Below, one piece after another: positions 1 to 6,908 of a stretch of DNA of 15,967 nt. Source of the stretch: Lutibacter sp. (GTDB lineage: Bacteria > Bacteroidota > Bacteroidia > Flavobacteriales > Flavobacteriaceae); the NCBI GenBank assembly GCA_004195315.1, contig SDWL01000016.1:1-15967 (forward strand), in the 5' to 3' direction. The notes beneath the pieces are model-generated. The model searched no databases. It was not told where the DNA came from and saw only the letters and a program-made list of their open reading frames with translations. The position numbers and the translations under genes were made by a program. Position 1 is the first letter of the stretch. The number at the start of each line of letters is the position of its first letter.

Positions 1-190
1 GCAACACTTCTTTTTTGAGTAATCAATGCATTAGAGCTGCAATAAATCCATTTTTAATAGAGAATTATTATTTAAACATTTTCAGTAATAAATTATTCTA
101 ATAGTGATAAATATTAGGGAAAACTTCTGTTTTTGTTTATATATTCGCAAAAATTTTATCATCAACCCAAATTAAAAAAAACATCAGAAA

Positions 191-700
191 ATGAAGAAAT
201 TATTAATTGTGGCTATTGCACTTGTATTAGTATCTTGTAATCAAACTAAAGTTGCTTATATAGATATTGAAGTTTTAATGAAAGATTATGAAGCTACTAA
301 AGCTTTAGAAACTTCGTTAAAAGCAAAGCAAGAAGTAATGGCAAAAGAATTAGATAGTATTGGAGCTCCATTTCAATTAAAAGTACAACAATATTATCAA
401 GCTGCTCAAAAAATGTCTGCTCAAAAAAGAGCTGAAGCTGAACAAGCATTACAACAAGAACAACAATTTTTACAATCTAAACAACAAGAAGCTTCTCAAA
501 TATTACAACAAGAGAATCTAGAACAAAGTGAAATCTTAACTAAAAAAGTAGATAGTTTGGTTGCTGTTTATGCCAAATCAAAGGGCTACAATTTAATTTT
601 TGGAACTTCTGGACAAGGTACAGTATTGTATGGAGATGAATCTCTAAATGTTACAGAAGAAGTTTTAGATATTTTAAATGTAGATTTCTCAAAGGAGTAA
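191..700 (+). CDS. OmpH/Skp-like periplasmic chaperone lipoprotein
   Basis: This is a 169-residue protein of the OmpH/Skp family, whose members bind unfolded outer-membrane proteins in the periplasm. The N-terminus is a lipoprotein signal: two lysines, a hydrophobic run, then the lipobox LVSC with the acylated cysteine at residue 16. The typical start of the mature domain (VAYIDIEVLMKDY) follows at about residues 22-34. Residues 35-120 are a charged, very Gln-rich segment expected to form the coiled-coil tentacles, and the C-terminus (YNLIFGTSGQGTVLYGD) returns to the small beta body, as in Skp. No acidic lipoprotein export signal follows the cysteine, so a periplasm-facing location is inferred. 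The gene is monocistronic here and not next to bamA, where classical ompH paralogues sit. The 190 bases upstream show no other gene and only a poor promoter match (TATATTCG at 140-147). Confidence 0.85.
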   Translation: MKKLLIVAIALVLVSCNQTKVAYIDIEVLMKDYEATKALETSLKAKQEVMAKELDSIGAPFQLKVQQYYQAAQKMSAQKRAEAEQALQQEQQFLQSKQQEASQILQQENLEQSEILTKKVDSLVAVYAKSKGYNLIFGTSGQGTVLYGDESLNVTEEVLDILNVDFSKE

Positions 701-733
701 ATCAAAGTACGACGAGTTAAATATATAAGAAGA

Positions 734-805
734 TGTCTATAAAGTCTTGAAATTTTCGTCATTCTGAATCAAGTTCAGGTTGACGAAAATTTTACTTTTT
801 AGACA
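734..805. terminator. Long hairpin between convergent genes, probable bidirectional terminator
   Basis: An imperfect inverted repeat fills the gap between two convergent genes. The inner stem pairs 750-768 with 774-792 (AAATTTTCGTCA against TGACGAAAATTT, then CTGAA/TTCAG) around the loop TCAAG, with one mismatch and one G-T wobble. An outer stem pairs TGTCTA (734-739) with TAGACA (800-805). T-rich sequence in and after the right arm supports termination of the plus-strand lipoprotein transcript. The core at 758-784 resembles the short palindrome at 4252-4274. Confidence 0.6.
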
Positions 806-816
806 GTCTCTTTATT

Positions 817-1341
817 TTAGTTAGATTTTGATCCGACAAATTGTTGTTCTTTAATTTTAAATAACACATTAAACGTTGTTAAACTGCCATAAATTCGAGT
901 AATATATTGTTGTAAATCAATTTTATCTTGGTCATCTAATTTACTTGAGTTAATTTTTTGTTCCATAACTCTGACTCTGTCACGTACCATCACAATTTTA
1001 TGAAAAAAGGCATCAATAGGAATTTCTTTACTAGCCAAGGAAGTATCTTTAGGTTCTAAAATTAAGTTTCCACCTTTCCATTTATCTGCAATAGGAATTA
1101 CCTCAGAAATATCTGACCATTGTTTTAGCATATTTCTTAAAGTTGATTCAACTTCAAAAAAACTAATAGTATCTACCTCATCTTCAACACTTTCAATCAC
1201 TTCAAATTCACTATCAAGATCAATAGTTTCTAATCCGTTTTCAATAAAAGTAACCCAATAGTGTTTAGAAGTTACGTTAGTTACGACACCTAAACCAAAT
1301 TCAGTGTGTTTTATGCGAGAACCTACACCTAATAAATTCAT
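817..1341 (-). CDS. Uncharacterised protein with a small beta-barrel-like N-terminus
   Basis: I do not recognise a function for this 174-residue soluble protein. Residues 5-43 (GVGSRIKHTEFGLGVV, then WVTFIENGLETIDL) resemble the small Tudor/SH3-like domain that ends UvrD/PcrA helicases, where the pattern is G-x-R-V-x-H-x-x-F-G-x-G-x-V followed by a short V-x-F strand. The rest is helical and charged, without signal peptide or membrane segment. The ATG start lies 10 bases after the stop of the DoxX-like gene, so it is the last gene of a holB-led cluster. The N-terminal resemblance could hint at nucleic acid or RNA polymerase binding, but this is inference only. Confidence 0.7.
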   Translation of the reverse strand: MNLLGVGSRIKHTEFGLGVVTNVTSKHYWVTFIENGLETIDLDSEFEVIESVEDEVDTISFFEVESTLRNMLKQWSDISEVIPIADKWKGGNLILEPKDTSLASKEIPIDAFFHKIVMVRDRVRVMEQKINSSKLDDQDKIDLQQYITRIYGSLTTFNVLFKIKEQQFVGSKSN

Positions 1342-1351
1342 AATCAGTAAG

Positions 1352-1747
1352 TTAAGTTAATAAATAAATGCCAATAATATTTAAAATAAAGTAAACAGTA
1401 ATATTCATTGCGCTAGGATAATCTTTTGCTAATCGCTGTCCAACAAGGAACATTAAAAGTGTAATAGCAGAGATTTCTAAACCTACTTTTGCAATAATTA
1501 ATGCATCCTCTGCCACTAAATAATAAAGCCCAATAGTTAATAAAATGATAGTTAAAATTTCAAAAATTAAAACTTTTATGAGTAGTAAAGGAATTATTTT
1601 TTGAAGTACTGTTTTTTCAAAATGTTTTGTGTAATATGAAATAGTTCCTTTCCAATCTGCCAATTTTTCAAGTACTGACAATAAATAAGTAGAAATAAAA
1701 AATAGTAAAATTAATATTTCGGCTGAGTGATTGTTAAAAATTGACAT
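1352..1747 (-). CDS. DoxX-like four-helix membrane protein
   Basis: A 131-residue integral membrane protein with four predicted helices at about residues 10-26, 52-78, 84-102 and 113-130. It carries motifs I associate with the flavobacterial DoxX-like family: DWKG after helix 1 (31-34) and GQRLAKDYPSA between helices 3 and 4 (103-113). Length and topology fit that family. The reaction, if any, is unknown; DoxX relatives have been linked to quinone or thiosulfate chemistry, but nothing here shows that. It starts 12 bases after holB ends and stops 10 bases before the next gene, so co-transcription with both is likely. Confidence 0.65.
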   Translation of the reverse strand: MSIFNNHSAEILILLFFISTYLLSVLEKLADWKGTISYYTKHFEKTVLQKIIPLLLIKVLIFEILTIILLTIGLYYLVAEDALIIAKVGLEISAITLLMFLVGQRLAKDYPSAMNITVYFILNIIGIYLLT

Positions 1748-1759
1748 AATTTAATGATG

Positions 1760-2902
1760 TTAAGATCCTTCTTTTTCGTGTAAAAGACGTGTTAGTTTTA
1801 TTGATAAATCTAGTAAAATTATTTTAGCATTTCCGTTTCTTTCAATATGATAAATAGCATCATTTAACTCTTTATTTATCTCCAAAATATTTTTGCTATG
1901 AATAAAAGGAGCGAAATTTTCAAGCTTAAAACTTGGTGTTTTTGGTTGTAAAAAAACCAATGATGCAGCATCATAATTTAGTAAAAGAGCTTGTCTAAAG
2001 AATTGTAAACAGTAGTTTAAAAAACGTTTTTGAGTTTCTCTTCCAGTTTTAGAAATAGTATCGCTCCAATCAATTAATAATTGAATTACAGAAGCATTTC
2101 CCTTCGCTTGAAAAGCAGCTCTTACCCAAGCGATAAACCATTTTTCAAATTGCTCATCAGCATTATCATTGTGTAATAAATGCAATGCTTTATTAATATT
2201 TCCATCTGATTGTTGTGCAATTTGTTCTGCAATTGGTTTATCTGTGCCTTCTTTTTCAACTAAATAATTAACAATATCAGCTTCAGCAATTAAAGGAAAG
2301 TGTAAAACTTGACATCGAGATTTTATAGTTGTTATGATTTGTTCTTCGTCTTCAGCCACTAATAAAAAAACTGTTTTTTCTGGTGGTTCTTCTAACAATT
2401 TAAGCAGTTTATTTGCCGCAGAAGTATTCATTTTTTCTGCCATCCAAATAATCATAATTTTATAACCACCTTCATACGATTTCAGTCGTAAAGATTTTAC
2501 AATTTCTTCAGCTTCATCAACACCAATTTGTCCTTGTTTGTTTTCAATACCAATTGATTGTAGCCACTCAAATAAATTCCCATACGGATTTAATTGAATA
2601 AAATTGCGCCAATCTTCTAAAAATAAATTACTTACAGGATGACTTTTTACAACATCATTAGTGGCAACAGGAAACGCAAAATGTAAATCGGGATGCATTA
2701 ATTTTGAACATTTTGTAGCGCAGGCATCTTTATCTATACTTGTGCTACATAAAATATATTGCGCATAAGCAATGGCCATTGGTAAAGTGCCCGAACCTTC
2801 CTTACCCACAAACAATTGGGCGTGTGATATTCTACCATTATCGGTAGATTTCATTAAATGATTCTTTAAATGTTCGTGTCCTAAAATTTTAGAAAAATTC
2901 AT
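1760..2902 (-). CDS. holB: DNA polymerase III subunit delta'
   Basis: The delta' subunit of the replicative clamp loader, 380 residues from the ATG at 2902; a TTG one codon upstream is less likely. The N-terminus has the AAA+ fold with a degenerate P-loop (GKEGSGTL, 33-40), in which the Lys/Thr that binds ATP is lost; this is normal for delta', which does not hydrolyse ATP. DEAEEIVKSL, the segment NKLLKLLEEPPE and the SRC motif (KSRCQ) identify the clamp-loader family. The zinc module seems reduced: only three cysteines (52, 61, 65) precede HPDLHF, where the classical module has four. It heads a minus-strand cluster with the DoxX-like gene 12 bases downstream and is divergent from pgk across 150 bases. 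Confidence 0.92.
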   Translation of the reverse strand: MNFSKILGHEHLKNHLMKSTDNGRISHAQLFVGKEGSGTLPMAIAYAQYILCSTSIDKDACATKCSKLMHPDLHFAFPVATNDVVKSHPVSNLFLEDWRNFIQLNPYGNLFEWLQSIGIENKQGQIGVDEAEEIVKSLRLKSYEGGYKIMIIWMAEKMNTSAANKLLKLLEEPPEKTVFLLVAEDEEQIITTIKSRCQVLHFPLIAEADIVNYLVEKEGTDKPIAEQIAQQSDGNINKALHLLHNDNADEQFEKWFIAWVRAAFQAKGNASVIQLLIDWSDTISKTGRETQKRFLNYCLQFFRQALLLNYDAASLVFLQPKTPSFKLENFAPFIHSKNILEINKELNDAIYHIERNGNAKIILLDLSIKLTRLLHEKEGS

Positions 2903-3023
2903 CAAAGCGAAAGTAAAACATTTTTTCTTTTTAAATTATTTTCTAAACCCAATCTTTTAATTTTTAATAATCTGCAAAGAAATCGGTTTCGTAAAAAACT
3001 AGAAGCCTTAGTGTAAATTAAAT

Positions 3024-3031
3024 TATATTTG
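3024..3031 (+). promoter_or_regulatory. Predicted -7 promoter box of pgk
   Basis: TATATTTG matches the Bacteroidota -7 consensus TAnnTTTG and ends 21 bases before the pgk start codon, which implies a leader under 20 bases. No convincing TTTG -33 element is visible at the usual spacing upstream, so the promoter may be weak or activator-helped. Confidence 0.5.
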
Positions 3032-3052
3032 TAGAACTAAATTTTATTTGAG

Positions 3053-4240
3053 ATGAAAACAATACAAGACATAAATTTTGAAGGAAAAAAAGCATTAATT
3101 AGAGTAGATTTTAATGTGCCTTTAGATGAAAATTTTAATATTACAGATGCTACAAGAATTGAAGCAGCAAAACCTACTATAATTAAAATTTTAGAAGATG
3201 GAGGGTCGGTTATTTTAATGTCGCATTTAGGAAGACCAAAAGGTGTTGAAGAAAAATATTCTTTAAAACATATTATTGGTAAAGTTTCTGAAATAATTGG
3301 AGTTGAAGTAAAATTTGCAACTGATTGTGTAGGTGAAATTGCAGAAAAAGCAGCTTCAGATTTAAAAATGGGAGAAGTATTATTATTAGAAAACTTACGT
3401 TATTATGCTGAAGAAACTAAAGGCGATATAGAATTCTCAGAGCAACTTTCTAAATTAGGAGATGTATATGTAAATGATGCATTTGGTACTGCGCACAGAG
3501 CACATGCTTCAACAACAATAGTAGCTCAATTTTTTCCAGAAAATAAATGTTTTGGAAGCTTATTAGCACAAGAAATTGTGAGTCTAAAAAAAATATTAGA
3601 AGAAGGAGAAAAACCAGTTTTGGCAATTTTAGGTGGTGCAAAAGTATCTTCAAAAATTACAGTTATTGAAAATATTTTAGACAAAGTAAATCACTTAATT
3701 ATTGGTGGGGGAATGAGTTTTACTTTTGTAAAAGCACTTGGTGGTACAGTTGGAAATTCAATTTGTGAAGATGATAAACTAGACTTGGCTTTAGAAATTT
3801 TAAATCAAGCAAAAGAAAAAGGAGTACAAGTTCATATTCCTGTTGATGTAATAGCTGCAGATGATTTTAGTAATGAAGCCAATACTCAAATTTGTGATAT
3901 AAATAATATTCCTGATGGTTGGCAGGGTTTAGATGCTGGACCAAAATCAAGAGAATTATTTAATCAAGTTGTTTTAAAATCTAAAACTATTCTTTGGAAT
4001 GGACCTTTAGGAGTTTTTGAAATGGAAAATTTTGCTGGAGGAACCATTGCGTTAGGAAATTCTATTTCCGAAGCAACAAAAAACGGAACTTTTTCATTAG
4101 TTGGTGGTGGTGATTCAGTTGCTGCTGTTAAGCAGTTTGGTTTTGAAAACAAAGTAAGTTATGTTTCAACTGGTGGTGGCGCCATGTTAGAAAGTTTAGA
4201 AGGTAAAACTTTACCAGGTATTGAAGCTATTTTGAAATAA
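3053..4240 (+). CDS. pgk: Phosphoglycerate kinase
   Basis: A full-length (395-residue) cytosolic phosphoglycerate kinase, which transfers phosphate between 1,3-bisphosphoglycerate and ADP in glycolysis. Substrate-side motifs are in the N-terminal lobe: VDFNVP (18-23), SHLGRPKG (57-64), LLENLRYY and the NDAFGTAHRAHAS signature. Nucleotide-side motifs are in the C-terminal lobe: LGGAKVSSKI, IIGGGMSFTF, WNGPLGVFE, GGGDS (351-355) and STGGGA near the end. It has its own -7 box just upstream and a rho-independent terminator downstream, so it is probably monocistronic. Nothing is unusual. Confidence 0.98.
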   Translation: MKTIQDINFEGKKALIRVDFNVPLDENFNITDATRIEAAKPTIIKILEDGGSVILMSHLGRPKGVEEKYSLKHIIGKVSEIIGVEVKFATDCVGEIAEKAASDLKMGEVLLLENLRYYAEETKGDIEFSEQLSKLGDVYVNDAFGTAHRAHASTTIVAQFFPENKCFGSLLAQEIVSLKKILEEGEKPVLAILGGAKVSSKITVIENILDKVNHLIIGGGMSFTFVKALGGTVGNSICEDDKLDLALEILNQAKEKGVQVHIPVDVIAADDFSNEANTQICDINNIPDGWQGLDAGPKSRELFNQVVLKSKTILWNGPLGVFEMENFAGGTIALGNSISEATKNGTFSLVGGGDSVAAVKQFGFENKVSYVSTGGGAMLESLEGKTLPGIEAILK

Positions 4241-4251
4241 ACTAATATTGT

Positions 4252-4274
4252 CACACTGAGCTTGTTGAAGTGTG
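4252..4274. repeat. Short intergenic palindrome of the CACTGAGC...AGTG type
   Basis: CACACT (4252-4257) and AGTGTG (4269-4274) flank GAGCTTGTTGA. Read on the minus strand, the core ACTTCAACAAGCTCAGT is close to a short sequence that I recall as very common between genes in Bacteroidota. Related but diverged cores occur at 758-784 and 11284-11303. It lies between the pgk stop codon and the pgk terminator. Confidence 0.5.
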
Positions 4275-4292
4275 TTTTAATATCTTATATAT

Positions 4293-4327
4293 AAACCATT
4301 TTCTATAAAAAGAAAGTGGTTTTTTTT
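4293..4327 (+). terminator. Rho-independent terminator of pgk
   Basis: A 12-bp stem (AAACCATTTTCT at 4293-4304 with AGAAAGTGGTTT at 4311-4322, one G-T wobble) encloses the loop ATAAAA. The right arm runs into eight T residues (4320-4327). It lies about 50 bases after the pgk stop codon on the same strand. Confidence 0.8.
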
Positions 4328-4340
4328 AATGAATACCAAC

Positions 4341-4370
4341 TTTCAGAGATAGATTATTTTTTTACCTTTG
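4341..4370 (+). promoter_or_regulatory. Predicted promoter of the aldo/keto reductase gene
   Basis: TACCTTTG (4363-4370) fits the -7 consensus TAnnTTTG. TTTC (4341-4344) lies 18 bases upstream and resembles the TTTG -33 element. The implied leader before the ATG at 4413 is roughly 38 bases. Confidence 0.55.
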
Positions 4371-4412
4371 AATCTTAATCAAATAAACGATTCAACAAAT
4401 CAACAGTAAATA

Positions 4413-5450
4413 ATGAAATACACTACTATTCCAAATACCAATATAAAAGTTAGTAAAATTTGTTTAGGAACTATGACTTTTGGTCAACAAAATAATGAAA
4501 TTGAAGCTCATGAACAATTAAATTATGCCGTTGAAAAAGGGATAAACTTTATTGATACTGCTGAAATGTATTCTATTCCTGGAAAAAAGGAAACCCAAGG
4601 GCTTACTGAACAATTTATTGGAAGCTGGTTAAAAGATCAAAAAAGAGAAGAGTTAGTAGTAGCTACAAAAGTAACTGGACCTAACGAATATTTTAAGTAC
4701 ATAAGGGAAGATTTAGGATTTTCAAAACCTGCTATTTTAAATGCTTTAAATAAAAGTTTAGCACGTTTACAAACAGATTATGTAGATATTTACCAATTAC
4801 ATTGGCCTGAAAGAAATACCAATTTTTTTGGACAACGAAATTATAACCATAATCTAAATGAAAAGTGGGAAGATAATTTTAAAGAAGTAATTGAAACTTT
4901 AGATAGTTTAATAAAAGAAGGGAAAATTCGCCACTATGGTGTTTCTAATGAAACCTCTTGGGGATTAATGAGACATTTAGAAGAAAGTAAGTACAATAAT
5001 TTAACGCGTTGTAAAACCATTCAAAATTCATATTCATTATTAAATAGATCTTTTGAAATTAATTTAGCCGAAGTTTCTATGCGTGAAAATGTTGGTTTGT
5101 TAGCTTATTCACCTTTAGGTTTTGGAATGTTAACAGGAAAATACTTAAATGGAAATTTACCTGAAAAATCTCGATTAAAATTATTCCCCGCTTATATTAG
5201 ATACAATAGTAAACAATCTCATATTTTAACTCAAAAATATCTTGATTTTGCTCAAGAGCTAAATATAAGTCTAGCTCAATTAGCATTGGCTTTTGTAAAT
5301 CAACAACCATTTGTAACTTCAAATATTATTGGAGCAACCACTATGGAGCAATTGAAAGAAAATATAGATAGTATTCACGTGGAACTTTCAAAAGAAACAC
5401 ATCAGAAAATTGATGAAATTCAAGAATTACAACCTAACCCAGCACCTTAA
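4413..5450 (+). CDS. tas: Tas-like NADP(H)-dependent aldo/keto reductase
   Basis: A 345-residue cytosolic aldo/keto reductase that aligns by eye from end to end with E. coli Tas: shared stretches include CLGTMTFG, ETQGLTE, GVSNETSWG, NSYSLLNRSFE, GKYLNG and GATTMEQLKENI. The (beta/alpha)8 catalytic tetrad is present: Asp48 and Tyr53 (FIDTAEMY), Lys86 (ATKV) and His130 (YQLHWP). The physiological substrate of Tas is not settled, so function stays at NADPH-linked carbonyl reduction. It is flanked by its own promoter and by the separate nrf control region, so it appears monocistronic. The start is the first ATG of the conserved N-terminus. Confidence 0.9.
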   Translation: MKYTTIPNTNIKVSKICLGTMTFGQQNNEIEAHEQLNYAVEKGINFIDTAEMYSIPGKKETQGLTEQFIGSWLKDQKREELVVATKVTGPNEYFKYIREDLGFSKPAILNALNKSLARLQTDYVDIYQLHWPERNTNFFGQRNYNHNLNEKWEDNFKEVIETLDSLIKEGKIRHYGVSNETSWGLMRHLEESKYNNLTRCKTIQNSYSLLNRSFEINLAEVSMRENVGLLAYSPLGFGMLTGKYLNGNLPEKSRLKLFPAYIRYNSKQSHILTQKYLDFAQELNISLAQLALAFVNQQPFVTSNIIGATTMEQLKENIDSIHVELSKETHQKIDEIQELQPNPAP

Positions 5451-5495
5451 TTTTCTTCTTATTTTAATTTAAAATCTTATTATTTGATTAAATCT

Positions 5496-5511
5496 CATCA
5501 TTAAAATGATG
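5496..5511. other. Perfect 7-bp palindrome downstream of the aldo/keto reductase
   Basis: CATCATT and AATGATG pair perfectly around AA. It lies 46 bases after the stop codon and is followed by AT-rich sequence without a clean T tract. It could be the aldo/keto reductase terminator or an upstream operator for the nrf locus. The sequence does not decide. Confidence 0.4.
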
Positions 5512-5547
5512 GTGAAAATTAATTTTTATTAGGCCATATTTTGATAA

Positions 5548-5581
5548 AAGATAAAACTATCTTAATACCTGATAAAAATCA
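5548..5581 (+). promoter_or_regulatory. Two spaced palindromes upstream of the nrf operon, one FNR/CRP-like
   Basis: The downstream site TGAT-AAAA-ATCA (5570-5581) has the inner bases of the FNR consensus TTGAT-N4-ATCAA. The upstream site AAGATA-AAAC-TATCTT (5548-5563) is a perfect 6-bp-arm palindrome with the same 4-base spacer. Their centres are exactly 20 bp apart, and GATAAAA occurs three times in the stretch (5543, 5550, 5571). The downstream centre lies about 40 bp before the transcription start predicted from the -7 box at 5605-5612, which suits a class II activator. An FNR/CRP-family, oxygen- or nitrite/NO-responsive regulator is inferred. Confidence 0.5.
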
Positions 5582-5604
5582 TCTTTTCTTTTCTTTTCTT
5601 ATGA

Positions 5605-5612
5605 TATTTTTG
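5605..5612 (+). promoter_or_regulatory. Predicted -7 promoter box of the porin-nrfHA operon
   Basis: TATTTTTG fits TAnnTTTG, 38 bases before the porin start codon. The expected -33 region (about 5581-5590) reads as a TTTTC/T-rich stretch without TTTG, consistent with a promoter that depends on the activator site just upstream. Confidence 0.5.
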
Positions 5613-5650
5613 TGACAATTATTACAATTGAATTAACCAAAATTAAATAA

Positions 5651-6889
5651 ATGAAAATTAAAAAATTACTAGTAGTTGTTTTTGCACTTTTAATGGTGCA
5701 AAGTTACGCTCAATTAACAATTAGCGGTGAATTAAGACCACGAGCAGAATACAGAGACGGATACAAAGACTTAACAAAAGATGGCTCAGATGCTGCTTTA
5801 TTTGTATCACAACGTACACGTTTAAACACTAAGTATGTTACAGATGATTACACTTTCTTTTTAAGCTTTCAAGATGTAAGAGTTTGGGGAGATGTAAAAC
5901 AATTGGCTGATAATGGTAGTAGTTTAGCTTTACATGAAGCTTGGGGGCAAGTAAAATTTAATCCAAATTTTTCTGTAAAACTTGGTCGTCAGGAAATAAT
6001 TTATGATGACAGCCGTATGTTTGGAAATGTTGGTTGGGCTCAACAAGGTCGTAGCCATGATGCTGCAATCTTCAAATTTGGAAATGAAAATTACAAATTA
6101 GATATTGGTGTTGCATACAATCAAGATAAAGAAGCTTTATTTGGAAATTTATATACAGTTGAGAAAAATTACAAAGCAATGCAATATGCTTGGTTTCATA
6201 AAGATTGGAGCAATTTTAAAGCAAGTTTTTTATTCTTAAACAATGGTTTGCAAAATGTTGCTGCTGAAGAAATTCGTTACAGCCAAACTTTAGGAACTCA
6301 CCTTAAATTTAAAGCTTCAGAAGCTATAAGTGTAAATGCAAATGCATATTTACAAACAGGAAAAGATGTTGTAGATAACAACTTAAGCACTTATTTAGTT
6401 GGATTAGATTTAGGATATAAAGCTTCTTCTAATCTTAACTTTGGTTTAGGTTTTGAAATACAATCTGGGAATGATTATAATGGAGATGCTTCTGAAAACA
6501 ACGCTTTTACCCCTTTCTATGGAACCAATCATAAATTCAATGGATTTATGGATTATTTCTATGTTGGAAACCACGGAAACAGTGTTGGTTTAATTGATAT
6601 TTATGCTAAAATTGGAACAAAATTAGGAAAAAAATCTAGTTTAACAGCTTTTGTACATAACTTCTCAGCACAGGCAGATATAGCAGAAGGTGTGGACAAA
6701 CAATTAGGTACTGAATTAGATTTAGTTTACTCACACAAATTAAATAAAGATGTAATAATTGGTGCTGGATATTCTCAAATGTTTGCTTCAGAAGGATTAG
6801 AAGTGATAAAAAATAATTCAGATGGAAATCGAAATAATTGGGCTTGGTTAATGCTAACCATTAAACCAACGTTATTTTCTTCGAAATAA
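5651..6889 (+). CDS. Outer-membrane beta-barrel porin, alginate-export-like family
   Basis: A 412-residue protein with a cleavable signal peptide (cut predicted after SYA, residue 20) and a mature part built of alternating amphipathic strands. The opening LTISGELRPRAEYRDGY, the SQRTRLNTKY segment, the VKLGRQEIIYDDSR strand and the GNVGWAQQGRSHDAA loop are typical of the 'alginate export' porins (PF13372), a name often given to unrelated anion porins. It is the first gene after the predicted nrf promoter and ends 19 bases before nrfH, so it is likely the outer-membrane entry route for nitrite or another small anion serving NrfA. That role is inferred from position. It is unlikely to be a real alginate exporter, since no alginate genes are nearby. 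Confidence 0.8.
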   Translation: MKIKKLLVVVFALLMVQSYAQLTISGELRPRAEYRDGYKDLTKDGSDAALFVSQRTRLNTKYVTDDYTFFLSFQDVRVWGDVKQLADNGSSLALHEAWGQVKFNPNFSVKLGRQEIIYDDSRMFGNVGWAQQGRSHDAAIFKFGNENYKLDIGVAYNQDKEALFGNLYTVEKNYKAMQYAWFHKDWSNFKASFLFLNNGLQNVAAEEIRYSQTLGTHLKFKASEAISVNANAYLQTGKDVVDNNLSTYLVGLDLGYKASSNLNFGLGFEIQSGNDYNGDASENNAFTPFYGTNHKFNGFMDYFYVGNHGNSVGLIDIYAKIGTKLGKKSSLTAFVHNFSAQADIAEGVDKQLGTELDLVYSHKLNKDVIIGAGYSQMFASEGLEVIKNNSDGNRNNWAWLMLTIKPTLFSSK

Positions 6890-6908
6890 GGAACTTTAAT
6901 TAAAGATT

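Noticed and set aside
1..190. Possible gene running in from the left edge
   Set aside because: Stop codons interrupt all readings I followed in this AT-rich stretch, and no conserved protein sequence was recognisable.
1997..2902. Degenerate P-loop of holB as evidence of a pseudogene
   Set aside because: Delta' subunits normally lack a working Walker A lysine, and the frame is full length.
5651..6889. Alginate export or polysaccharide secretion function for the porin
   Set aside because: No alginate or exopolysaccharide genes are near; the operon context points to small-anion uptake instead.
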